A DNA stretch of 64,000 nt from Pectinatus haikarae. Lineage in GTDB: Bacteria; Bacillota; Negativicutes; Selenomonadales; Selenomonadaceae. The translations under genes and the position numbers were made by a program. The notes under the pieces are model-generated. The model saw only the letters and a list, made by a program, of their open reading frames with translations. It ran no database searches and was not told the origin of the DNA. Every line of letters starts with the position of its first letter. Position 1 is the stretch's first letter. Shown in pieces: positions 43,666 through 53,533 of this stretch. The stretch spans positions 248,001 through 312,000 of the forward strand of contig NZ_WIQM01000008.1 in NCBI RefSeq assembly GCF_015732185.1. Direction: 5' to 3'.

Positions 43666-44538
43666 GTGAATATAGTTCAAATGCAATATTTTTATGAAGT
43701 ATGCCGATGGCAGAATATAACAAAAGCAGCGGAGCGGCTGCACGTGTCACAGCCGACCGTAAGCGTAGCAATGCAGTCTTTGGAAGCAGAAACCGGACTC
43801 AATCTTTTCAGGAGGAACGGTAAAAAAATTTTTATATCAAAAGATGGAAATTTTCTCCTGACAAGGATACGACCGATTCTGGAAGAAATGGAATATCTTA
43901 AACATGAGATCAATGATCTGGCGCATAAGAGGAATCATATACGCATTGCTCTTCCCCCGCAGATAGGCATACGCATGATGCCACTGCTGCTGGGGCGTTT
44001 TAAAAAAGAACATCCGGAGATAATAGTAGAGATAATTGAGACAGGACCGGTAAATTCGCTGCATATGATCAAAGATGAAAGTTTGGACTTATCAATAATG
44101 AATTATACAGAAGAGTTTGCGGATGGTTTTTCTTACAAAAAACTGGGAAGGACAGAATGCTGTTTTTGTACTTATCCAGGTTCAGGTTTGGACAACAGGT
44201 GCTTCATATCGGTAAAAGATATAGGAAGAGAACCGCTGGTTCTGCTCGACAGTACTTTTAATATCACCCATTTAGTAAATCAGATTTTTGCCAGACAGGG
44301 AATAAAACCCAATATACTGCACTATTCGCCGTATCTTCATACCGTCAGAAATCTTATAGAACAGAAAATTGCTTCATCCTTTCTTATGAAACATGCTGTT
44401 TTAACAGGAGAAGGAATAGTTTCCCTGTCTATGGAAACGCCCCTTTATCTCGACACGGGAATAGTGACGAAAAAGGGGCGGCAGATTTATGCAGATGAAA
44501 AAATTCTTATCAATTTTTTAAGAGAAAATTTTCTGTAA
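43666..44538 (+). CDS. LysR family transcriptional regulator
   Basis: 290 aa. An N-terminal winged helix (YEVCRWQNITKAAERLHVSQPTVSVAMQSLE, about 8-38) is followed by a LysR substrate-binding domain. The start taken is GTG at 43666, ten nt after ggggagg; the nearby ATG at 43661 is out of frame and stops at once, so the GTG is better than the distant upstream ATG. It converges with the fumarase gene and has no obvious divergent target apart from the small frame at 43267. Effector unknown. Confidence 0.9.
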   Translation: MNIVQMQYFYEVCRWQNITKAAERLHVSQPTVSVAMQSLEAETGLNLFRRNGKKIFISKDGNFLLTRIRPILEEMEYLKHEINDLAHKRNHIRIALPPQIGIRMMPLLLGRFKKEHPEIIVEIIETGPVNSLHMIKDESLDLSIMNYTEEFADGFSYKKLGRTECCFCTYPGSGLDNRCFISVKDIGREPLVLLDSTFNITHLVNQIFARQGIKPNILHYSPYLHTVRNLIEQKIASSFLMKHAVLTGEGIVSLSMETPLYLDTGIVTKKGRQIYADEKILINFLRENFL

Positions 44539-44623
44539 TAACCACAGCGCTGTTTAATTCATAGTGAGGAATCCATTTTGTTAATATAGACTTCTATTAA
44601 TATAACGCAAATAAGTCTTAATT

Positions 44624-44661
44624 AACAAAAATCCGCAGGGCTGGATGAAAGCCCTGCGGAT
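44624..44661 (-). terminator. Intrinsic terminator of fumC
   Basis: atccgcagggct (44631-44642) pairs with agccctgcggat (44650-44661). On the minus strand the tail is TTTTTGTTAAT. Confidence 0.85.
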
Positions 44662-44684
44662 CCGACGATATTCTGCGGAAGAAT

Positions 44685-46073
44685 TTAAGCTTCCGGTTTT
44701 ATGAGACGCTCAGGATTCATATAAAAATCAAAATCCTTTTCAGATACATAGCCGGAGCTGAGAGCGGCTTCCTTAAGTGTTATATTTTGTTTTGCCGCCT
44801 TTTTGCCGATTTCAGCGGCTTTGTCATAGCCTATTAGAGGAACGAGCCCTGTGACAAGTATAAGGGAGTTTTCCAGATGTTCTTTAATGCGAGGCAGATT
44901 CGGCTGTATGCCTGCTGCACATTTATGGTTAAAGGAATTTATGGCATCGGACAGCAGGCGTATGCTTTGCACCATATTGTAGGCTATCACCGGCATGAAT
45001 ACATTCAGCTGGAAATTGCCCTGACTGGCAGCTAAGCCTATTGTCGTGTCGTTGCCCATTACCTGGGCGGCAACCATAGTGAGCGCTTCTGCCTGAGTAG
45101 GATTAACCTTTGAAGGCATTATTGAGCTGCCGGGCTCGTTTGCTGGAATGGTTATTTCACTGATGCCGCAGCGCGGGCCGCTGGCGAGCCAGCGGGTGTC
45201 ATTGGCTATTTTCATAAGATCAGCAGCCAGGGCTCTGAGCAGGCCATGCACACAGGCGAGTTCAGATTTACTGGACAATGCCTGAAATTTATTGGGAGCT
45301 GTTTCAAAACTTTCACCCGTAAGCTTACTTATTTCGGCAGCTACACGAACTGCAAATTCAGGATGCGTATTGATCCCTGTACCGACTGCCGTGCCGCCCA
45401 TAGCCAAATAATGGACATATTTCAGTCCTTGTGCCAAGATATCACGGTCTCTTTTCATCATACCGGACCAGCCGCTTATTTCCTGCCCGAGGGTAAGCGG
45501 AGTAGCATCCATCAAATGTGTGCGCCCTATTTTTATTATATCTTTGAATTCTTCAGTTTTTTTGTCGAGTGCCGTAATAAAAGCATCTATTGCAGGAAAT
45601 AGTTGTTCCTTCAGTAAAGTCGCAGTGACCACATGCAGTGATGTCGGAAAAATATCATTTGAGCTTTGAGAATGATTTACATGGTCGTTTGGATGGACTT
45701 TTATATCTTTACCATCCTCGTGCAGAATCTGGGCGGCACGGTGAGCGATAACCTCGTTCATATTCATATTGAATTGTGTGCCGCTTCCGGTCTGCCAGAC
45801 AGCAAGCGGAAAGTTGCCGTCCAATTTTCCTTCATTTATTTCGTCGCAGGCTTTCATGATGGCGTCAGCACGAGCCTGATCAATTAATTTCAGATCAATG
45901 TTTACTTTTGCGGCAGCCTTCTTCAGCCGGGAAAAAACTCTGACCAGCTCTACAGGTATTTTTTCTGTACCAATTTTAAAATTTTCATAGCTCCTTTGTG
46001 TCTGTGCACCCCACAGTTTGTCACAGGGAACTTTTATTTCTCCGATAGAGTCTTTTTCGATGCGATATTGCAT
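44685..46073 (-). CDS. fumC: Fumarate hydratase, class II
   Basis: Reversible hydration of fumarate to malate; 462 aa. The fumarase/aspartase signature GSSIMPSKVNPTQ (with catalytic Ser) lies near 315-327. The N-terminus has EKDSIGEIKVPCDKLWGAQTQRS, and SQSSNDIFPTSLH and GRTHLMDATPL blocks are present. The ATG at 46073 follows aggaggg; the upstream 14 in-frame residues are unsupported. Oxygen-stable class II enzyme in an otherwise anaerobic genome. Single gene. Confidence 0.96.
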   Translation of the reverse strand: MQYRIEKDSIGEIKVPCDKLWGAQTQRSYENFKIGTEKIPVELVRVFSRLKKAAAKVNIDLKLIDQARADAIMKACDEINEGKLDGNFPLAVWQTGSGTQFNMNMNEVIAHRAAQILHEDGKDIKVHPNDHVNHSQSSNDIFPTSLHVVTATLLKEQLFPAIDAFITALDKKTEEFKDIIKIGRTHLMDATPLTLGQEISGWSGMMKRDRDILAQGLKYVHYLAMGGTAVGTGINTHPEFAVRVAAEISKLTGESFETAPNKFQALSSKSELACVHGLLRALAADLMKIANDTRWLASGPRCGISEITIPANEPGSSIMPSKVNPTQAEALTMVAAQVMGNDTTIGLAASQGNFQLNVFMPVIAYNMVQSIRLLSDAINSFNHKCAAGIQPNLPRIKEHLENSLILVTGLVPLIGYDKAAEIGKKAAKQNITLKEAALSSGYVSEKDFDFYMNPERLIKPEA

Positions 46074-46330
46074 GAGAATCCCTCCTGTTAATTTTATTGG
46101 AAAACAGATTATCAAAAGTCAATAAAAAATGTTTTGAGAATTACTCTTAATTACTTTTATAGTACTTCTATGAAAAAAACAAAAATCCTTGGAAAACTTA
46201 AAGCTGAGATTTTAAAAAAATATATATTGCTTTGAAAAAGCAGAGGATTGATTAAATACAAAAATTTTGAAGGAAGAAAAATTTTTGACTGTATATCCTT
46301 CAGGCAGCTCAAAACAGTAAAATGAAATAA

Positions 46331-46684
46331 TTATTTCTTTTTTCCGGCAATTTCTTGTTTTGTTTTTAAATAATCCAGATAATGCCCGATTTCTGTATTT
46401 ATCTCGTCATCTGCAGAAATTATTTCGGTAATGAGGGTTTCCTTCAGCAATGAGAGATGATGAGTGTTTATTAAAAAATCATCATTGCCCATCAGATAAT
46501 CTGTGCTGACATGATAAAATCGTGCGAGCAGGATTATGGTGTCTATGTCCGGTTCATTTCTTCCGGTTTCATAATGGTTATATTTCGTGTAGCCTATATG
46601 AAGTTTTCGAGCAGCTTCTTTTTGTGTTAAACCTTTACTCTCACGAATCTCTCTAAGCCTTGATGTAAATAGGCATTTTAGCAT
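46331..46684 (-). CDS. XRE family transcriptional regulator
   Basis: 117 aa. The N-terminal lambda-repressor-like helix-turn-helix (RLREIRESKGLTQKEAARKLHIGYTKYNHYETGRNEPDI, about 9-47) ends with the usual LARFYHVSTDYLMG. The C-terminal ~45 residues are charged and helical. The ATG at 46684 follows gggaggg. It stands alone; target unknown. Confidence 0.9.
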   Translation of the reverse strand: MLKCLFTSRLREIRESKGLTQKEAARKLHIGYTKYNHYETGRNEPDIDTIILLARFYHVSTDYLMGNDDFLINTHHLSLLKETLITEIISADDEINTEIGHYLDYLKTKQEIAGKKK

Positions 46685-47018
46685 AAAATCCCTCCCTACA
46701 TCAAAAAGTTTAATCTACGTATTATGGAAAAACAATTGAATCTAGTAAATGTATACTTTCGATTGACTAACCCTTATATATAGGCTATTATTTAAATGAT
46801 AAATATACATTATGTAGACAATAACATGTTAAAAATATGTAAAAATCATTTTTCTGTATACTTTTCAGGAGAGACTATTATGAATCGATGACTGAAATGT
46901 ATTTTTCTCAAAACAAATGATAGAAAATAACAAACAAGGAAGGTATTTCCTTTAGCACTATATAATAAAAATACGAAGGAGAAAAATTGTCGCGTTTTTA
47001 TAAATACATATTTCTTAT
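46685..47018. other. AT-rich intergenic region
   Basis: No gene or clear RNA seen. It contains the likely promoter of the XRE gene (minus strand) and AT-rich low-complexity sequence. Confidence 0.4.
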
Positions 47019-47077
47019 ATTTCATTCAGAGTATATAAATATAGAGGACAGGTATATTTATATACTCTGAATGAAAT
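47019..47077 (+). repeat. Perfect 25-bp inverted repeat, terminator-like
   Basis: Arms 47019-47043 (starting atttcattcagag) and 47053-47077 are exact reverse complements with a 9-nt loop gaggacagg, followed by TTT. It lies 290 bp upstream of the EAL protein gene with no gene ending nearby on the plus strand. Could end an unseen small transcript or be a small mobile palindrome. Confidence 0.6.
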
Positions 47078-47364
47078 TTTAAGTATTAAAGTAAAATTTG
47101 TTGATTCCGCATTTTACATTTTAGTAGTGCTTAATATTCAGTGTTTTGCAAGATATAATTTTTTCATATGTAAATTTGTGAATCTGTATTTATAAAACAG
47201 CGGTTTGATTAAATCGTGCCAAAAGATCAGGGCAGGGCTGCGGCATTTTGCAGCAAATTGTAATAGATGGCAGACATTTGAAGTATCAAAGCATTTTTTA
47301 AAATATATATGGCTGTTTGCATGTAGCATATTGCTATATTAAAATTAGAAGGTGGAGGTATTTT

Positions 47365-50238
47365 ATGGAATCAGATCAGCTGCTTGTTTTGACAGAAAAA
47401 CTTATAAATGAATTTTATGGCTTTGGCAGAATAGAGGGTATATTGGCACTATTGGAGGAACCCGTTGTCGGTTTCAGCTGTCACTGCGCCAAATATATTA
47501 TTGGCGAAAATGCCTTTTCCGAATTTTTAAAAAATGAATATGCCTATGTGAATCCTTGCAGAATAATTGATGAGCATTTTTACGAAGATAACGCCGATGA
47601 AGAAAGCATTACCATCAGAAGTGAGCTTATTTTGCATTTGAACGGCAGTCAGATTTTAAAATATTACTATATCCTATTTATCTACAATATAAGAAGATCG
47701 TGTCCTGCGATAAAGGGCATTCATATTGCAGAAGAGAATGACAGTGTCAACAGATATTTTAATAATATGCATAAAACGGCAGACAGCATGTATATGCCTG
47801 CCGGTGGGGAGGCGGCTGCCAATGACTGTGTCAGAAACGGGCATATTATCTATACTATTGGCGGCAGAAATGAGATACGCTACTATAATGATGATTTTGG
47901 CAGCATTTTAGGGTACAGCAGTTCTGATAAACTTAATTATATGGACGAATTGATTTATGCGGGAAATATTGAGGATATACGGCGTGAGCAGCGGCGGCAG
48001 CTGCAAAAGGATAATACATACCAGCTGAGATATCGATTAAAAAATAGAAATGGCAGACCGGTTTCCGTAATAGAATCAGGCTGCTGTATGACAATGGAGG
48101 AAAGCAGCTTTGTCCTTAACAGTGTAATTATAGACATTGGTCCGCTAAAGAAAATCAATGAGCACTTTTTATCTTCACTGTTGTATGATGAATTGACAGG
48201 CATTTATAATAAGGAAACCTTTTATAAAAAGACACGTATGGTTATAGCAGAAAACAGCGGTATATCGTTTGAAATGATGTGTGTGGATATAGAACGGTTT
48301 AAGGTCATAAATGAAATCTTTGGGGAGGAAATCGGAAATCAGCTGCTCAGGCAGATCGCCGAATGTCTCCGCAGTACTGCCGTAACACCTCTGGTTTATG
48401 GCCGGCTGTATGCGGATAAATTTGTTTTATGCTATCCGGCAGAAAATGACAACAGACAGCGTTTTATGGATATACTTAACAAAATGGCCGCAGCATTTAG
48501 ACACAATTATAAAGTTATATTATGCTTTGGTGTTTATGCCGTGAGCAATAGAAGTATAAATGTAAGCGCAATGTGTGACAAGGCCAATCTCGCATTGAAA
48601 AAAGTAAAAGGCCGTTATTTTATGACTTGCGGTGAATATGATGAAACAATGCATCAGCGATTGATAGATGAACAAGGGTTTATCAATGATATGAATAAGG
48701 CATTGACAAATCGCGAGTTTTTGTTTTATTTACAGCCTAAATATGAATTGAGTACAAGTAGAATAATTGGCGCGGAGGCTCTTGTACGTTGGCTTCATCC
48801 GCAAAAGGGATTTATTGAACCAAACAGATTTATACCCATTTTTGAAGAAAATGGTTTTATTTTCAGCCTTGATAAATATATATGGGAAGAGGTCTGTAAA
48901 CTGCTGCGCAGATGGCTGGATGAAGGCAGGCCGATCCATCCTATATCAGTAAATATATCAAGGGTTGATTTATATAGTGATGAATTGGTAGGCTTTTTGG
49001 ATGAGCTTATCAAAAAATATAATATTCCGGCACGGCTCCTAGAACTTGAATTAACGGAAAGTGCCTATTTTAATAATCCTGAACAAATCGTTGATATTAC
49101 TCAAAAATTGCAAAAAATGGGTTTTATTATTCTTATGGATGATTTTGGCAGCGGTTATTCTTCATTGAATATGCTTAAAGATGTAAATGTAAATGTTTTG
49201 AAAGTGGATTTGAAGTTTTTGCAGAATACCAGCCAAAATAACCGCAGTGGCAGAATACTGAATGCTGTGGTATATATGGCGAAATGTTTGGAACTGCCCA
49301 TTATTATAGAAGGGGTGGAAACCTTGCAGCAATCAGAATTTCTGCAATCCATAGGCTGCAGCTGGGTGCAGGGATATTATTATTCCCGGCCTATTCCCGT
49401 TAAAGATTACGAAAAACTCATCGATCAAATGGAATATCTGCCGTCGGCGGCGGAGCTTTGTCCCTGTACGCTGCCTTTGCAGATAGAAGATTTCTTCGAC
49501 CCGAATGCCAAATTTAATCTGCTTTTCAATAGTATAACATGCGGGATAGGGATTTATGAATTTACGAAGGGCAATCTACGGCTTTTGCGGGCAAATGACA
49601 GTTATTTCTATATATTCAAGCATAGTATTAAGAGTTTTTATGCGCTCCAGGACAATGTTCTCGATTATGTGTATGAGGATGATCGTATGGAATTGCTGGA
49701 GAGTATCGGCAAAACCTGTGCAGAAAACGATGTGACACATTGTCATATAAGAAGATATACTTCAGATGGAAGTCTGCTGCATCTGCTGACACATATCAGC
49801 TGTATTGTTAAAGAAAATGATTATCATATCATTTATATGGCGCTGGAAGAGGTTTCACATCAAGGCAGCATTTATGCAGAGATACAGAAAATATTTGACA
49901 ATATACCTGCGGCATTTGGTATATTTGAGCTTTGCGATGATGAACTGTGGGCCAGGCAGGTAAGCAGAAATTTCAACAAGCTGACAGGATACAGGAAAAA
50001 GGCTTTTATGGCGCTTACCGGTGGAAATATGAAAAATCTTTTGGATGAACAAAATCTGGACATGCTGAAAAAGGCTATTTTGCATGCATATGAGGAAAAA
50101 CGGACGGTGATATTGACAGAAGCCTTTACAACGCGCACTGATAAAAGTATATTTATTACGGTTTCAATTAATGCGGTAAAATCAAATAGAGAAACATTGC
50201 TGTGCTATATGTACGTGCATGACGGACGATCTGAATAA
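47365..50238 (+). CDS. PAS-GGDEF(degenerate)-EAL-PAS signalling protein, probable c-di-GMP phosphodiesterase
   Basis: 957 aa, soluble. After an N-terminal sensory region (1-160, unassigned) comes a PAS-like domain (~165-265). Then a GGDEF fold begins at DELTGIYNK (275), but its active loop reads GRLYADKF (346-353) instead of GGDEF, so it is not a cyclase. The EAL domain (~455-700) is intact: EALVRW at 471, ELTESAY, DDFGSGYSS at 592 and EGVET. One or two PAS domains follow (~715-957). The expected activity is c-di-GMP hydrolysis with the GGDEF part as regulator. Start after gaaggtggagg. Confidence 0.92.
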   Translation: MESDQLLVLTEKLINEFYGFGRIEGILALLEEPVVGFSCHCAKYIIGENAFSEFLKNEYAYVNPCRIIDEHFYEDNADEESITIRSELILHLNGSQILKYYYILFIYNIRRSCPAIKGIHIAEENDSVNRYFNNMHKTADSMYMPAGGEAAANDCVRNGHIIYTIGGRNEIRYYNDDFGSILGYSSSDKLNYMDELIYAGNIEDIRREQRRQLQKDNTYQLRYRLKNRNGRPVSVIESGCCMTMEESSFVLNSVIIDIGPLKKINEHFLSSLLYDELTGIYNKETFYKKTRMVIAENSGISFEMMCVDIERFKVINEIFGEEIGNQLLRQIAECLRSTAVTPLVYGRLYADKFVLCYPAENDNRQRFMDILNKMAAAFRHNYKVILCFGVYAVSNRSINVSAMCDKANLALKKVKGRYFMTCGEYDETMHQRLIDEQGFINDMNKALTNREFLFYLQPKYELSTSRIIGAEALVRWLHPQKGFIEPNRFIPIFEENGFIFSLDKYIWEEVCKLLRRWLDEGRPIHPISVNISRVDLYSDELVGFLDELIKKYNIPARLLELELTESAYFNNPEQIVDITQKLQKMGFIILMDDFGSGYSSLNMLKDVNVNVLKVDLKFLQNTSQNNRSGRILNAVVYMAKCLELPIIIEGVETLQQSEFLQSIGCSWVQGYYYSRPIPVKDYEKLIDQMEYLPSAAELCPCTLPLQIEDFFDPNAKFNLLFNSITCGIGIYEFTKGNLRLLRANDSYFYIFKHSIKSFYALQDNVLDYVYEDDRMELLESIGKTCAENDVTHCHIRRYTSDGSLLHLLTHISCIVKENDYHIIYMALEEVSHQGSIYAEIQKIFDNIPAAFGIFELCDDELWARQVSRNFNKLTGYRKKAFMALTGGNMKNLLDEQNLDMLKKAILHAYEEKRTVILTEAFTTRTDKSIFITVSINAVKSNRETLLCYMYVHDGRSE

Positions 50239-50240
50239 TA

Positions 50241-50290
50241 AAAAAAGTTCTTATCTTTAGTTGAATATGCGCTAAAATAAGAACTTTTTG
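50241..50290. terminator. Bidirectional terminator
   Basis: aaaaagttcttatctttag pairs with ctaaaataagaacttttt between two convergent genes. Confidence 0.85.
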
Positions 50291-50324
50291 TGGTTTATAA
50301 ACCTGCATATAATTATGAATAAGT

Positions 50325-51902
50325 TTACATAATATTTTTTTCGGACAAGATATCCTGTAATTTTTCAATTTGATTCTCGTGTATCAGAACATAGATATAA
50401 TCACCGGATTGCAGTCGTGTCTGTCCATCTGGTATGATCTCATCCTCTCCCCGCTTTATATTGACGATAAGACTGTGCACAGGCCACTCGATTGATTTGA
50501 CAAACTTACCATCAGCGGTGCTGCCATTGCCCACAATTCTTTCTAAAAGGAGCCTCTTGTAGTGAAGTTTTTCTTTTATTTTCGGATGGTTGCGCAGCGA
50601 GTGAGTCAGGAGAGAATCATATATCGGCTTGCCCTTCAGCAGATCGGTTATTACGTAAGCCGTCATGGAAACACAGATTAATGCCAGCATGTGCTGAAAA
50701 GACCCTGTCATCTCCATTATCAATATACTGCCGGTCACGGGCGCTTTAACCACAGCGGCAAAATAGGCGGCCATGCCAAAGACTATAAAATTAGTATTGT
50801 AAAAGGCAGCATCGGTACTCAATAATACCGCCAGATGACTGAAAATACTGCCGCCCAGTGCACCGAGAACAAGCATAGGCAGGAAGATACCACCTGGCAC
50901 ACCGGAACCGAAAGACATAGCAGTAAATAAAAGTTTCCCGACATAGAGGATACATAAAAATGCCAGTCCGTAATTTCCTTTCACCAGAACATCGACCAAA
51001 TTATTGCCACCGCCTAAAATTTGAGGCAGTATAAAGCCGAGAACGACAGCTGTAAATAACGGTAAAGCAGGTTTCCACATTTTTTTTAACGGGGTTTGTC
51101 TTTCAAACCAATTCATAGATTTGAAGAGCGAGGCATTAAAGACTATACCTAAAATAGCGATAAATACTCCCAGTAAGAATAACAGGCCGTACATTATTAA
51201 CGGCAGGACGGGCAGGATGCCTGTATGAAATACCGGTGTTTCACCGAAAAATATGGCTGTTACTGCCGCGGCGGTCACCGATGCTGCGGCTGTTCCCATC
51301 AGCACCAGAGGAGAAAAATTTTTATATAGTTCTTCAAAACCAAAGATGATGCCAGCCAGCGGTGCATTGAATGCCGCAGCTAAACCGGCGCATGCTCCAC
51401 TTGTCAGCAGAAGACGTTCTTCCATACGTGAACGCTTTCTGCCGCGGCTTATGCCCTGAGCAAGCGCAGCTCCCAGCTGTACGCTCGGGCCTTCTCTCCC
51501 CAATGACAAACCAGCGCCTATGGCGATAACTCCGCCGACGAATTTGCAGAGCAGTACGCTCAGCCAATTCATATGTATTTTGCCAAGCAGTATACCTTTG
51601 ATTTGGGGGATGCCGCTGCCGGCAGAAAGAGGTTCTTTTTTTACGAGCCAATAAAGTGAAAAGGCAAAAAATAGAATAAAACCGCAATAAACGGCGAATA
51701 AAGGCCAATCAGCCCATGAAAAGTGTTTATACAGCCATGGCCGCAGCAGTTCCGAAGCTTCCAGAAGACCGCGGTAGGCAGAGATGACTAGGCCGGCGAT
51801 TATGCCGATGATTATGCCCTCAATGCAAAGCTGCAGACGAAAGTAGCGGCTGCGACCGCTGCCAAATATACTGACGGCGGTTATTATTTTTGTTTGTTCC
51901 AT
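50325..51902 (-). CDS. ClC-type chloride channel/antiporter with C-terminal TrkA_C domain
   Basis: 525 aa. The transmembrane core has SAGSGIPQIKG (about 96-106), GREGPSVQLGAA with the gating Glu (about 137), and GIFLPMLVLGA (about 300), the three chloride-site motifs. The C-terminal ~75 residues (KRGEDEIIPDGQTRLQSGDYI) form a TrkA_C ligand-binding module. Probably a Cl-/H+ exchanger for acid tolerance, with TrkA_C sensing a nucleotide. The ATG at 51902 is chosen over a 45-residue unsupported extension. Confidence 0.93.
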   Translation of the reverse strand: MEQTKIITAVSIFGSGRSRYFRLQLCIEGIIIGIIAGLVISAYRGLLEASELLRPWLYKHFSWADWPLFAVYCGFILFFAFSLYWLVKKEPLSAGSGIPQIKGILLGKIHMNWLSVLLCKFVGGVIAIGAGLSLGREGPSVQLGAALAQGISRGRKRSRMEERLLLTSGACAGLAAAFNAPLAGIIFGFEELYKNFSPLVLMGTAAASVTAAAVTAIFFGETPVFHTGILPVLPLIMYGLLFLLGVFIAILGIVFNASLFKSMNWFERQTPLKKMWKPALPLFTAVVLGFILPQILGGGNNLVDVLVKGNYGLAFLCILYVGKLLFTAMSFGSGVPGGIFLPMLVLGALGGSIFSHLAVLLSTDAAFYNTNFIVFGMAAYFAAVVKAPVTGSILIMEMTGSFQHMLALICVSMTAYVITDLLKGKPIYDSLLTHSLRNHPKIKEKLHYKRLLLERIVGNGSTADGKFVKSIEWPVHSLIVNIKRGEDEIIPDGQTRLQSGDYIYVLIHENQIEKLQDILSEKNIM

Positions 51903-52095
51903 AAATGATTCCCCGGAAGGAACCTTCCCTCCTTTTAAATAGATGATTATTCCCCAGCAGTATTTTTGCTTGCGGTAACAGGTGAAGAACGGAAAACAGC
52001 ACATCATATACTGCAATTTATTTATATATTTTAACATAATATGATCAGAGTAGACATTCTGCTGATGGCTTTTCTGAAAATTACTGTAATTGCAA

Positions 52096-52130
52096 GTAAA
52101 AAAGCCGGGATTAAAAATAATCCTGGCTTG
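52096..52130 (-). terminator. Terminator of the acid-sugar operon
   Basis: aagccgggatta (52102-52113) pairs with taatcctggctt (52118-52129), with one G-U pair. The minus-strand tail is TTTTTT. Confidence 0.8.
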
Positions 52131-52179
52131 AAATAATGCAATATGAAAAACAGAATGTCGGATAATACATAAAAATCAG

Positions 52180-53517
52180 TTAAAAAACAATCTTAGAAAT
52201 TATCAGTGTGGATATTATTGCCGTTACCGAAGCTATGCATGTAGCAAGCGTGTATGATTTCAGCGCACCCTCCACGGTAAGGCCAAAGTATTCCTTCACT
52301 ATCCAGAATCCCGAATCCGTGACATGGGAGAAGCAGATGGCGCCGGAACCGACGGCAAGGGCAACTACAGCGGGGTCAAGCGATGGATATTGAGCGAGCA
52401 TGGGAGATACTATGCCGGCGGCAGTCATCATGGCAACTGTGGCGGAGCCCACCGAAAAACGCATTACAGCAGCTACTACCCACGCCAGAATAAGGGGACT
52501 CATATCAAGCGAGGTCAGTATATCACCCAGTTTGGTACCAAGGCCGCTGTCAATGAGCACTCTGTTGAATGCTCCGCCGGCACCGATGACGAGCAATATT
52601 CCGGCAACGGGAGCAAAAGACTGATCGGTAAATTTGAGCAGGTCCTGCATAGAAAATCCTCTGTTAATGCCGAGCGACCAATAAGCAAAAAATGCCGATA
52701 TCAAAAGAGCGACTATAGGATTGCCGATAAAATTGATGAGCTCAATATATTGGAAATCTTTGGATGCAGTCAGGTCAAATAAAGTTTTGGACACCATGAT
52801 CAGCATAGGCAGAAGAACGGTGAAAAGCGTAATACCAAAATTGGGAAGCGCGGAGTCGGGAGTTTGCTTCAGCTCCTTTGACAGAGCGGGCAGTTCCGCT
52901 TTTATATTTTTTTTGATGAAACTTGTCCAAATGGGGCCGGCCACCGCAGCGGCAATTATGCAGACAATAAGACCAAGCAGGATCACTTTACCTATGTCTG
53001 CGTGCAATGTAGCGGCTATAGCCATTGCGGCAGGATGCGGGGGCAGCATGCAATGGACTATTTGCAGTGATACACCTATCGGTACGCCGATGGCAACTAT
53101 GGAAAGGCCTGTAGCTCTGGCAACACTTATGACAAGAGGAATCAAAAGGACAAAGCCTACCTGGAAAAAAACAGGTATGCCTGTAATAAGCCCTACTACC
53201 ATCATTGCCCAATTTGCCCGCCGTTTACCAAAGGCATAGATCAGTGTACGGGCAAGTCTTTCCGCACCGCCTGAGGCCTCGAGCATCTTTCCCAGAATAC
53301 TGCCCAGACCGAGCACTGTGGCTAAAAAACCGAGTGTACTTCCCATACCCGCTTCGATTGATGCACAGATCTTGGATAGAGGCATGCCGGTTATAAACCC
53401 GACATAAAGACAGGCAACGACAAGACTGACAAATGCGTGCAGACGGGCTTTCATGATCAAAAACACCACCAGCAAAATCGCGGTAAATAAAGTGCCGACT
53501 AAAAATGCAGTTTCCAT
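52180..53517 (-). CDS. GntP family gluconate/acid-sugar permease
   Basis: 445-aa symporter with about 12 helices. The N-terminal KARLHAFVSLVVACLYVGFITG (about 23-45) and LGSILGKMLEASGG (about 70) match GntP permeases. PPHPAAMAIAATLHAD is the conserved cytoplasmic loop. The ATG follows aggagaaaatg. It is the last gene of the kinase/reductase/aldolase operon. Its partners suggest a four-carbon or six-carbon sugar acid (threonate, erythronate or gluconate-like) as substrate. Confidence 0.92.
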   Translation of the reverse strand: METAFLVGTLFTAILLVVFLIMKARLHAFVSLVVACLYVGFITGMPLSKICASIEAGMGSTLGFLATVLGLGSILGKMLEASGGAERLARTLIYAFGKRRANWAMMVVGLITGIPVFFQVGFVLLIPLVISVARATGLSIVAIGVPIGVSLQIVHCMLPPHPAAMAIAATLHADIGKVILLGLIVCIIAAAVAGPIWTSFIKKNIKAELPALSKELKQTPDSALPNFGITLFTVLLPMLIMVSKTLFDLTASKDFQYIELINFIGNPIVALLISAFFAYWSLGINRGFSMQDLLKFTDQSFAPVAGILLVIGAGGAFNRVLIDSGLGTKLGDILTSLDMSPLILAWVVAAVMRFSVGSATVAMMTAAGIVSPMLAQYPSLDPAVVALAVGSGAICFSHVTDSGFWIVKEYFGLTVEGALKSYTLATCIASVTAIISTLIISKIVF

Positions 53518-53533
53518 TCATTTTCTCCTGAAA

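Noticed and set aside
46331-46684. XRE regulator as antitoxin of a toxin-antitoxin pair
   Set aside because: No adjacent small toxin gene; 200-600 bp gaps on both sides hold no suitable frame.
52721-53239. 172-codon plus-strand frame opposite gntP
   Set aside because: Shadow of the permease gene; Met/Pro/Arg-rich low-complexity composition typical of antisense of hydrophobic codons.
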